Source: Tethya wilhelma
Taxonomy: Eukaryota; Porifera; Demospongiae; Tethyida; Tethyidae
Direction: 5' to 3'
DNA: 64,000 nt
Assembly (NCBI GenBank): GCA_964030475.1
Contig: CAXIPT010000001.1
Coordinates: forward strand, 26,260,470-26,324,469
Shown: positions 27,857 to 39,141 of the stretch, piece after piece
Numbering within the stretch: the stretch's first letter is position 1
How the letters are laid out: every line of letters begins with the position of its first letter
Made by a program: the position numbers and the translations under genes
The notes under the pieces: generated by a model
Told to the model about the DNA's origin: nothing
Seen by the model: the letters and a program-made list of their open reading frames with translations, nothing else
Database searches by the model: none

Positions 27857-28493
27857 TTTTTACCTGCTGTTGTCAATATGAGCAACTCTATTGTTTTTTT
27901 GCCTTTGGATTCAGTTGTGTGTATTGTTCTTTACTATAGTGTCTATTGTGGGCAACGTTGTTGATCATGATATGAAATTTAGCACTCACTTATTATATTG
28001 ATCAATGAATAATGCAAGTCAACAAGTGATTATAAGCCATCACCAGTGCAGTACAGAAGCATGCATGTGCTATATATGAGCATAATTTGCAGAGCATATT
28101 AAATTTATTATTATATTCATGTACATGTGATTGTCCACTTGACCAGTGCAGTGGCCACTCCTACTAATGAAACCCTTTACCAGTTTTATCATAACAAACG
28201 AAGAGCAACCTTAGTAGTACCTGACATAGCCTTCAGTGTGTGTTTTTTTTTGACTCAGAGCTGCGCAGGAGATCTATATTATACCTCAAGAGATACATGT
28301 AAACTTATTGAAGGTAAAAAGATTCATAACTTAATCAAGCATGGATAGAGGGTTGATAGAGCATAATTTGGTAGGTAGACTGTCATGTGTTTCATAAAAA
28401 TGTATATTGACAGTCACTTGTCAGTCTGACCAAAGCTTCTGGTATCTATGAACCAGACCATTGCGAAGTTTGTCATGTATGTTATTCTTACAG
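27857..28493. other. Thymosin 3' region and upstream region of channel-like gene
   Basis: I see no gene. The thymosin 3' UTR must end in this AT-rich stretch. An acceptor TTCTTACAG at 28485-28493 probably marks the end of a 5' UTR intron of the next gene, 25 bases before its ATG. Confidence 0.45.
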
Positions 28494-28518
28494 CCACTTC
28501 TAATAGACTACTACTGCA

Positions 28519-28933
28519 ATGTCTGGTGAACGTTCTCACTTGCTAAGACCCAAGAAACCTCATGATTCTCTCTCCCTCGACATCGACTTCACTGCTGACG
28601 GTAAACAAGAATATCCTCTAAAACCAACACAATCAAATTCTAACATCAACGACCAGCGTCCACATTCGGACACACTCTCTTCCGAAGGCGGTGCATCTCT
28701 TTTTGCCTCTGGTGTTTACCAGGCGAAGGACATTCAGGACCTGTTAGTGAATTTGGAGAGAGCTACTGCACTTGTGAGACGCCATCTTAGACAGAATGAA
28801 AATGAAGAGTCTCAGACAAGGTAAGGATAAAGCTATCTCTCTGATTGCAGTTACTGTAGTACATAGTTTGTATCTAATCTGTGTTTGATCAACAACCGAG
28901 CTGGGAGGCCCCCCAGTGTGTGTGTGTGTGTGN

Positions 28934-29029
<96 letters not shown>

Positions 29030-31919
29030 TTGGTGGACTTGAACATTGACTACCAGTCAACTTCGTGTATAGCACTGCTTTTTTAAAAATCTTTTTGTCT
29101 TCATACAGAACTAGAACCAAGCGTCCTCTCATTCCTACTGTGATCACCAGCTATCTTCTCCTGATAACCTTCATATGGCAGGTAAGACAGTATCAAGAGG
29201 AGCTGCAATAAGCAGAGTGTATCCCTCAAAGGTTTAGTTGTTCTAAAAAAGGCTGTTTTTCTTTTGACATTAGTGCTCTGGGGCCTTGGTTACATGTGTA
29301 GTATGGTATGGAATGGAATGTAGATTTGCCAGCTCAGTGTATTTAGTGATTATCGCAGTGTGGGAATGGGCAGTGCTGTAAATGGTAACGAAAAAGGTAG
29401 GAATGGCATTCATGTTGTCTCAATTTTGGCACATTACCACTTCATTTCATGGAACTCAGTAACTATCTTGCTGATAAGCAGAAACATTGTGTCTATATAA
29501 CAACCGTGAAAGTTTTTATCTGCGAAATTCTCTGCAATATATGTATGGACTCGCCCAGCTCATCTGCGAAAGTTAAACTGAAAAAATGTTTGACTAGAGA
29601 CATCCGCGAAAGTTTAATTCGCACTGCGAAACTTTCCCGCTATACAGTATTTAGCTGCTAGCATGCATGCATCTACTAGTATGGGATGGGTCTATGTGGG
29701 TGGGATTGTAGTAGAGTTTGGGAATGGTCACTCAAGACAATGGGTTTTAGTGGGAACTTTTCTTGTGGTGTATTGTGTCATTGTTGGCAATAACAGATTG
29801 TACTATGTTTCCTGCCCACAATGGAAAGTATTGGAATGATATAGCTATATATGTATGGTGTTCCATATGCACATGATAATTGTTAGCTTTTTATGAAGGA
29901 TGGCACACACGCTCACTGGTCTGTGTTGATAGTAGCCAAACTGTATATACTAAGAACGCCACTAACTCTCTCTTTTGATAGCTGAACTGAACTAGAACAA
30001 CACAATTAAGAGTGCTTTAGTATTCATAATGCTCACTTTGGTCCTGGAAGTGGTAAAATTCCTGGGACAGGTTTGTATGAACACATGATGATTCTTAGCT
30101 TTTTATAGAGGATGGCACATGTTCTTCTCTCCCTAGTCTGTGTTGATAGCAACTAAACTGAACTAGAACAACCACACAATGAAGATAACAGCTACCAACT
30201 ACTGTATAGTGGGAATTTTTCATGGGGGAAAAGTTTTGCGTTTTCGTCTTGAATAAAAATTCGCGGGGAAATTTTCGTGGATTGTGTCTCAACATATGTA
30301 ACGACCTCATACCTTACAAATTTTTGTGGGGGAAAATTTTCGCGGAAAGCTGCCACACCACGAAATTTGCAAAAATTTTCCCCAACGAAAATTTCCCACT
30401 ATAGTGAGTCGAGATTTCTCTGTCTCATAAAACCTTTATAATAATTATTATTTCACTGAGAAGCTGCTTCAGAGAAGGAGGGTATGCTTCAGCACCACAG
30501 ACCTATATTACCCTGCTTGCTGGAAGAGAAATCTGGGCAGCCAGTGCAAACCACCTGGAGTTAAAGGCATGCAGGGCCACTGCAGTGTTTGCTCTAGGAA
30601 TTTTAGTAGAGTGTCTACAATTTTGTGCACTTATCTTACAATGTCATGTTTATAGAATTAATCACAGTTCAAGCATGTACATTTAAAAAATTTCAATCCA
30701 GCTAGTTGGTAAAACTTTTTTTTTTTTTTTTGCGAGTCCAGAAAAAAATTGAGTGGTCCATGGGCTCCTAAACACCCTTTAGAGCAAACACTGGTCACTG
30801 GCATCTATTGAGCTAGATCTTCCTCTTCTGTCATGTTGCACACACCAAAAGAACAAGATGATGAAGCTCTAGGGTCTTAGCTCTCAGTTCCAGTATTGCT
30901 CTATGTGTAATAATGTGAGTTTGTGTATCCACATGCAGGCTCTCAACATTGGATTCATTGAAGTCATTGATAGGATCAAGACAGACAATACCACTCGTCA
31001 TGACCTTGACCTAGCCGTAAGTAACTATGTTGTCATGATAGATGACAATCATCATGACACGAACTTGTCTCGGTTCCATATTGTCTATCGAGCTGGACCC
31101 TTTTTTCCGCTACCCCTAATACGTAACTTTAGCTCGATAGACCTTACTACTTGATAAATGAAAGCACCAAGGTGCATAAGTCTCGGCGTAAATTCTAGCT
31201 TACTGCAATTAATCAATTCATGAATGTAAGTACCTTCCATTTGGACCATAAAGGTGCCATTCTTTAGATAATCTAGTAACTGGCAGACAGACAGACAGAC
31301 ACACGCACAAAACGACTACCGTAATCCTCTGCACGTGCTACGCACCCGCCAAGGCTTAATTATTTATGTCTTTCACATGCAGAGTAATGTCATAATGACT
31401 GTGTTCCAAGCTGCTCACCTTCTTCTGGTGTTTTTCATCAGCTGTAAGCATAACCATAGTAAACACACTCACTCCCTACTAAAAGAAATAATCATAATTA
31501 TACGTGCATGTTTTAAAAATTTGCTGTCATTGTCTGCAGTCAAACTCGCTAAACAGGTTATCCATGGGACAGCATCAGGTTCTCTTCTCGGTCAGTCCTA
31601 CTTGTCAGCTGTCCTCTTGTTTGCTGGACTCTACACACTGCTCTACAGATTCACGGTAAAGCAAGCTAGGAACCATTGTGAAAACATTAATTTTGTTACA
31701 AGTTTAAGAAAAAAATACCTAGTGTTTCCTTGATCATTTGTTAGTTTTCTGGTCAATTAAGTGTGCATGCTGTTGCATGTCCATACCTGATTGCTTGAAA
31801 AGGTTTGTGCTATGTATAGTAGATTAATTATTTAGGTTTGGTTGGCTGTATAGAATGGTGCTGGATCCCTTTATCATCTATGTCATCATAGATTTTTGAG
31901 TACACACACACACACACAT

Positions 31920-31961
<42 letters not shown>

Positions 31962-32439
31962 CACCGCATTTAACGCTGTCACAACTGACCCCAGGATACC
32001 TCCAATCCTTCTCTTCCTTAGAATGCTCTATTTCTCAGTCTCCACGGCAACACTGTGTGGTACTTCTGATGTGGAACCAAGAGCCTGGTATGCTGGCATA
32101 ATTGTGTCAATTCAGGTAGGTGATACTCACTCTGTTATCAGGTTCTATCTCCCCCTCCCCCAAATATTGGACACACTGAAAAGTAGAAAGGGTATATATA
32201 TGTATTTGTAGGGAGAGAGGCTGGGAAAAGACGCTAGGTATTACTGCTTATTTGTTGATGTTGGACACTTGAAGTTATTGTCACATTGTATCATATGTAT
32301 CTTACTTTGTATACTGTAGATGTTGATGAGTTTTGTGTATTTTGCTTCCATTCTTTCAACTTCAATGAGAAGTGCCAAAGGAGGCACCCCAGGAGATGGG
32401 CTAAAAAGTATGACTATAAACATTATAATTTTCACATGA
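28519..32439 (+). CDS. Multi-pass membrane protein with potassium-channel-like pore loop
   Basis: Seven exons (28519-28820, 29109-29181, 30939-31016, 31383-31443, 31540-31655, 31960-32115, 32320-32439) keep frame to 301 residues. After a 100-residue charged cytoplasmic N-terminus come hydrophobic segments PTVITSYLLLITFIW, VIMTVFQAAHLLLVFFIS and SYLSAVLLFAGLYTLLY. Next comes a re-entrant-looking YFSVSTATLCGTSDVEP, and a last membrane span GIIVSIQMLMSFVYFASILS. This TM-TM-TM-P-TM order and the YFS-xx-TL...D-x-x-P pattern resemble Ion_trans_2 channels. The filter position TVGYGD reads LCGTSD, so potassium selectivity is unlikely. The channel identity is inference from pattern. The ATG at 28519 follows a clean acceptor and begins a well-spaced frame. 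The 3' splice site of exon 6 is formed by a CA microsatellite. Confidence 0.72.
28917..29027. repeat. (GT)n microsatellite in channel-like gene intron 1
   Basis: About 55 GT units with one ambiguous base at 28933. It lies between exons 1 and 2. Confidence 0.95.
29498..29650. mobile_element. MITE family C, copy 2
   Basis: It shares ordered blocks with the 20.5-kb copy (TATCTGCGAAATT, TGTTTGACTAGAGACATCCG) and ends CTTTCCCGCTATACAGTA. The left terminal repeat is degraded. Confidence 0.6.
30200..30407. mobile_element. MITE family D
   Basis: The ends ACTGTATAGTGGGAATTTTT and AAAATTTCCCACTATAGTGA are inverted repeats about 200 bp apart. The interior is rich in self-complementary TTTTCGCGG/CCACGAAAA blocks. 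The outer TATAGnGGGAA resembles families C and E. Confidence 0.65.
31158..31360. mobile_element. MITE family B, copy 2
   Basis: It starts GAAAGCACCAAGGTGCATAA with CTCGGC and ends GCACGTGCTACGCACCCGCC with AAGGCTTAA. The interior matches the 19.1-19.26 kb part of copy 1 (ATTCATGAATGTAAGTACCT, AAAACGACTACCGTAA). Compact form of about 203 bp. Confidence 0.65.
31901..31959 (+). repeat. (CA)n microsatellite forming a 3' splice site
   Basis: The CA repeat runs straight into ACACAG and exon 6 of the channel-like gene at 31960. No separate pyrimidine tract lies between them. Confidence 0.9.
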
Positions 32440-32820
32440 CAACTAGTCTATTATAATAATTTATTATGTCATAATAATATTATAAGTATACTTCATTCAC
32501 CCATGCACACAAAAGGCTGCACTGCTAAGATTCGTCAATGTTGCTTTAGAGAGAGAAGATAACTACATCATGTAATAATTATATTATTGTAGTATACATG
32601 CATTGTGTGAACTCATACAATTATGATCCATATGCATGCATGCATGCATGGATCAAACCTCTCTATAGATATTATGTTATTATGATCCGAACCCATTATG
32701 GTTTTATTACATGAACGATTTTTTTTCGTTCTTCAATGCAATTATAATTATATTTAATTTTTTTTCTGCATGTGTATGTGATCATGCACAATACATGGTT
32801 TATTAATTTTCGCTCGTGTT

Positions 32821-32826
32821 TTTATT
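32821..32826 (-). terminator. AATAAA polyadenylation signal of the RhoGEF gene
   Basis: The minus strand reads AATAAA about 156 bases past the RhoGEF stop codon (32982-32984). Confidence 0.45.
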
Positions 32827-32981
32827 CAAATTTATAATTTTTGATTGTGTGACAGTATTACAAAAGTTATGTATTATTATGTATTAATAAATAATAATTA
32901 TTATTATAGCAACATAGAAATTATGAAATTGAAAACCAACAAAAACACATTATGGTATATATACATATACATTGGCGAGTG

Positions 32982-35900
32982 TTACCATGGACTGATAGCA
33001 CCTCGTCTGCCCCCACCAATATTACCCAAAGTCACAACACTGTTCATGTGCTGCAGTTGAGGTCGACTATTGTTCTCCTTACTACTAGCTATGGAACGCT
33101 GACTCCAAGAGAGACCGAAATTCTGCCACTCGTGAGGACTTCGTTTGTTCTTGTGTCTCAGAGCTGAGGAGGACCAGGTACTAGCCAACTGGGGAGAGCT
33201 GGAGTCATCATCACTGGATATGGTCGAGGATCGCTTCAGACTAGCCACAGGGTCTGGTGTGAAGTGAAAATGTTCTCCATCTTGAAGGGATCCGTCCGGA
33301 GATGAACTAGCACTTCGAGTACAAAGTACACCGTCAAAGGAGTGTGTTCTCAGGATTTTGATATCGCGAGAAGTGGCAGAAGGGGAGTGAGGCAGGCGTG
33401 CACGGCGTGTGCTGTACAGTTTGTACATGTGCTGTTCGTAGGATATCTGACGACTTGAAACAGCTGAAGAGTGTCTTGGAGATGGACTCAACGAAGGTGA
33501 TGATGGTGTTTCATCACGATTTCTGTCGTATTCCTCCGACTGGCTGGTGATGCTGGCAGATCTTGCCACCATGAGTGGGGAGAGAGGAGGCTTAGGGATC
33601 TTGCTGCGAGAATAAGACTCAGTTGCCTCACTATTGCTGTTGTTATTATTGTTGTTGCTTGTATTCGAATTGAGCCTCAAGTGAAGGTTTGTTTTGTGCA
33701 AAGCACTTCGTACCGACGAGTTTGGAAGCGTTTTACTCTTTTGTGAATGCAAGCTTGTTGTTCCTTGCTTGAGACTCGATTTGCGAGTCTCCAAAGAAGA
33801 GTGATGAGACAGGATGGGGGAATTGTTGAGAGAGTGGTGTCCGGGACCCGGTCTCTGTACGCTGGGACGTGTAGCTGGACTCGAAGGACAAGAAGAACTC
33901 GAGACTTGAAGCTTCTTTAGATGACACGGAGTCACTTTTCGTTTTCGAATCGGTCTCGAACTCTCGCGAGAGAAAGGTGACAATGAGTGGTCCATCGGAT
34001 TTATCATCCCAAGCTCAGTCGATCTCTTGTGTTCAGATTGGTGTTCAGCCACTTTGGGTACAGCCTTTGGGCTTCTAGGGCCTTGTCCGCCTCTCCTATT
34101 GCTACTTGGAGAGGATGAAGGAGAAGATGCTACCTTGTTGGTATTTATGACTTTAGGTGTGGGGGGCTTTTTGACTGCTTTGCAGCTGGTTGTGATTGAT
34201 GCACTTGAAGTTGATATTTTACGAGAACGTAGAGCTGGACTGCTGGATTGTCCTTTTGGTGTCGCTGAAGGAGAATTTGAGAGATGACCATCGACAGTTT
34301 TAGAATTGGAAGTTTCCTGTTTTGTTGTTGATGGACTGTTTAAAGCATGCGGCGTCACTTGAATGTGCTTTGTTTTTGATGGCAATGGAGGGCTACTCTG
34401 AACTGTTTTCACTGTGTACACCTTGTCTGTAGAGGTCTTGGTCCTTTCTGGTGTACCACTACCTTTACTGCAGATTGTACCCAATCTTGGGCTTGCACTT
34501 GTTCTTCTCGTGGGTTTGGGGTTGACTGATAGAAGAGGGCCAGTATTTTTCAATCCACTATGTGTTTTGGATGTGGTGCTCTTTGTAGTTGTAACTTGTA
34601 ACCGTTGGAGTTTTTTCTTGGATACTACTGGAGGTGAATTTGACAATGGTGTCTTCTTCTCAGCTGTTTTTCTATGGACTACAGTGGTTGAACTATCTTC
34701 AGTTTGTGAGGTACTAATTTTACTAGGATTTGAACTTGAGGTTGTAGATGCTTTTTCTGTGACAAATGAGCCAGTAGCAGGTTCATTTGATGAAAGATCA
34801 TCAGCACCTGGACTCCTTGCTGCAAGCGAACCATCCATAGCTTGTCCTTTTGTTTCCTTCGGCTGCTGTGGCTCAGCTGCAATGATGGGATGTTTAACTG
34901 TCATTGAATCCAAGCTCACAATTTCAACAAGTGGGTCCATTTTTGCCCGTTGCCTGCGTGGACTTGATGAGAGTGGTCGAGGTGGAAGATGAGAGGGTGA
35001 TGATGGGCTAGAATCAAGCTTTTCTTTTGATTCGAACATTTGCAAAAGTTCTCGAACGCTCTTTTGTGCTATTCGTTCACGTAGGGGTGTGATATTGCCT
35101 CCATGTTGTGGTGAGGCACTAAAAGATGATTGGAAAGGGCCATGTCTGGCTGGAGAAGCTGGAACCGATTTTGAAGATTGTCTAGGTTGAGTCTCGTCGC
35201 TGTACTCAACGAGGCCAGAACTACTGTACTTGGAAAGTGAACTCTTTGACCTGTTTGGAAGAGGCGAAGATTGAGAAAAATTGTCAGATTTTGTTTCAAT
35301 GCTTAAATCTTGTGCTTCAATACTATTCTCCACCACTTTCAGACTAGACTCATCAACTTTGGTAGCAGCATTTTCTTCAACCGATACTTTGCTATTGGAG
35401 TGAAACAGCATTGTATCACGATCAGACGTTGACGATAAACTGTTGCTACTGGTGACAGAGATGCCTGAGAGCCTTCGTAACTCCTCATCTCCTTCAACCG
35501 ATAGACTATTGCTCTTCACGCTCGACTCTTCCTCCATCATTTCATTCTCATTCTCTAATAAGGAGGGTGTCCCTGTTAATCCTAGCCTCCGTTGATTCGT
35601 AGAAGGAACAAGAGTGATACTGAATGACGATCGGTTGAATGTGGATGGTAGAGCAGACTCAGACAGCGATCTTTGATGTTTCTTTTCTGCGTGACTGCCA
35701 TGCCTCTCAAGTTCATCCGTCTTGAAAGTCTTACACTCGACAATTTCCAGGTTTGGTGAGGGAGAGGAGTCCGTTTGAAGCTGATTTTCACTCTCGTTTG
35801 ACCTCTTTCTATCATTTCTCGAAGGAACTGGTATTATGGTGTGATTCACACTCACAAATGGCACGCTTTCAGATTGCCTAGTATCAACCATAGTTTTTAT

Positions 35901-37384
35901 CCCAAGACCATCTTCATCAAGACCATTGTGCGTGTCTTCTGGGTTGTGAGTCAAGCTCGTTTCACTACTTGCATTTCCAAAGCTCGAGTTCAAAGTTGAA
36001 GTATCTTGAGATTCGTGGGAAGAGGAGAGTACATTTATAGCAGAATGAGATTGGTTGTCTTGAAAACATGTTTTGCACGGTAGATTTTTCGAAGAGGAAA
36101 GCTTTGCGTGAAAATCGTAAACTTTTTGATCACCAAACAATCCAAGACCAGACCCATTGACATCCACAAGAGCATGTCTTTTTCTCGATCTTTCTTCGAC
36201 ACCCGGTGGGCTGTGTCTCACTGGAAATGAATCTCCAACAGGGGATTCCCCACTTTCCGTACCACTGTCATCGGAAATGATGGACACAGTTGAGCCCTGA
36301 GAAACATTGAGAGGTCTAGAGTTGTTGTCATCATCAAGAACATGATTGATTTTAGGGATGGATTCACCCTCCGACAGTTCTTCAACGTCCTGCAGGTCAG
36401 AACGCGAGCCTTCAGAGATGCTACTGTGAGTTTGAATAAAACCAGTATGGAGAAGCTTTGACTCGGAAATGGTCTTCATACAAGATCTGTCTTGCTTTTC
36501 CAACAGTTTCCCCAAACTAGAGGCTCGCTCCAAACTCCTTGTTGACCTTGGTGAAGAGGAGCTCAAAACGAGTGAACTTATTGCACAGTCAGCGGAGCCC
36601 CCTAGGCGACGGGTTAGTGTTGGAGTGCTACCTCTTTTAGCCTCAGGGTCGGCTGATCTTGTCCGAGAGAGAGGCAGCTTTTCGTGGTTACTGGCAGTGA
36701 GGATAGATTCGATCGAATTAGAGAGAGCCGAGTTCCACGGATGACCATTACTGTAGGAATTATTGATACAGATGAGACTCTGACTGAGATTGGCACTGAG
36801 CGAGGAATCGATTCCATCCAGGATCCTTTCACTCCTGAGGTTCTGTAGCAGCTGCCAATTATGCTCCTTCTTTTCCACAGCCTCTGTGTAGAATTTCTAG
36901 AAAAGAAGGAAGGAAAAAAATATCATAATACTATTCACACTGCACATGTGGTAGGCTGCATGGTCACTACTTTTGTATACCAAATATATAGTGATATTGC
37001 AAGTCTATTCACATACACTTGAGCAGTTTTGTTTTCACTGTAACTTGTATGACTGTATATCAACTTTAGTCGTACAGTGTTAGAAAGACTTAGTGTTTTT
37101 ACCTGAGCAGCACTGATTTGTTCACTCCACTCTTCGGCCACTTCAGGTGAGTTTGCCTTGAGAACAAACCACGATACCACCACATGGAACTCATTCAGCA
37201 CAATGACAAAGAATGATCCTGTAAGGAAAATAAAAACACGCGATGTGTGAGGTACAATTCTTGAATGATAGAGCAAACGTACTTACCAGCTTCAAGTGGA
37301 TGAAGAACCAAAGAAGTGATCTTGTAAGGCTGTGCGATAGAAACACAGAGTCAAAAGTTATCATTGCCACCCTGTACTGTGAGT

Positions 37385-37452
<68 letters not shown>

Positions 37453-37980
37453 GTGACTCCCAAACATACCTGTTTGACTATTGTAAACTTCTCCAAACCT
37501 CTCCGAGAAGGTTTGGTAATGAGGAGCATATCAGTGAAGAGAAACACATGGACAACCATCTATATAGAGGTAGACAGAGAGAAGAGTCACTGCTACAGTC
37601 GTATGAATATACACAACACACTAAGCAATAAAATCTTCTTGGCTCAACACCATGCAGACAAATCTTTACCATCAGGTTCAATACCCATAGCCTCATTCCC
37701 AAGCTCCCCCCATCCCCTCTAGGAGCTAGGGGGCTAGGGATTGCTCCTCCCTCTAGGGGGCTAGGGATTGCTCCCCCTCTAGGGATCTGGGACTGAATCT
37801 TTGCAAATGGCTATATAGTATACTTACTCGAGTGTTGATGTCTCTATACTTGAGTTTTCCTTCGAGCATCAGTACCCTCGGTTTGTCCACCTCAACGTTG
37901 GGCATTGGAGCGAGAAGATCAAGATGAGTGTGCTTGTGGATCAACTGTATACAGTATGTAATAATATGCAATATTAAATG

Positions 37981-38034
<54 letters not shown>

Positions 38035-39038
38035 TGTGTGTGCCAATGGTATCACCTACGTCTTTGAATTCACTGGGGGTATCGACAACATTGTAAGCAG
38101 CGATTCTGTTCATGGCGTCTCTCACTCTCTCTGTCTCTTCTTGTGCTCTGATACCATTGTTCACCGACTGAACAAACTCGTGTACCTCATCCCTCTGTAT
38201 GTGCATGGGTAATGGGTAATAGAATTAACAAAATTTACACATTGTCAGCATTACACTTGCTTCAATCTTTCAATATTCTAAGTGGGGCTTGCTCAGGCAC
38301 ACTTACAATTTGACAGATTTTAATATTGGTAGATAGGCGGCTTTGGTGCAAAAGCAACACATAATGAATACGTCTACTGCTGCATGCACTTTTGCCAAAA
38401 TTAAATTCGCCATGCAAATGATCTTAGCATGCATACTAAGTTAAAATGATAAAGTGTTTTTGTTTTATTTTGCATCCCCTAAAAGGGAAAATGGGCCGTC
38501 CCTAGATATAGTGCAATACTAGGACAACCCGTGGAACGGGCGAAGCAAGCTTCAGTCCACATCCCCAATCACAAAAATTGAATTAATCACATGGGGACAA
38601 TGTCCCCGTTAGAGTGATTAAACTCTAAAGAACAGTTATTTCTACTTGATCTTAGCCATAGGCCGAGAAGCGATGTTTGGCTTGTTTTCAGAGGTCTTTA
38701 TATGGTCACTGCTGCTACAAAATGCTTGTGGGTTTCAGTGACAATTAGCAATTAAAATTCCACCAAGTCACACGTCATAGTAACTACATTCCAGAGCACA
38801 AGATTATTCAAATTATTGTGGTCACTGCACAATACCACAGCTATGCTATGTAGATGTACACATAGAAATGTGATGTATTAATGCCCTTACAATTCCAACC
38901 AAGCTTCTCTTGATGCAGTCGTCAGTTTTGTTGGCAATGGCTTTAATAAGAAGAGGATATTTCGTGAGTCTCTGCATGGGAATCACTAGGAACTCTTTAA
39001 GGAGCTGTCTGTTGCACTGAGGTTGAGCCTCACACCAC

Positions 39039-39106
<68 letters not shown>

Positions 39107-39107
39107 N

Positions 39108-39141
<34 letters not shown>

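Noticed and set aside
34414..34992. 192-codon plus-strand open frame
   Set aside because: It is the antisense shadow of the RhoGEF tail exon and has no family features.
38492..38674. U2-like copies as simple pseudogenes
   Set aside because: Both keep compensatory stems, the Sm site and matched promoter blocks, which decay would have destroyed.
38492..38674. U12 snRNA
   Set aside because: The GAAAUAAC stretch resembles U12 slightly, but the 5' end and stem I are clearly U2 and the U12 branch-site element is absent.
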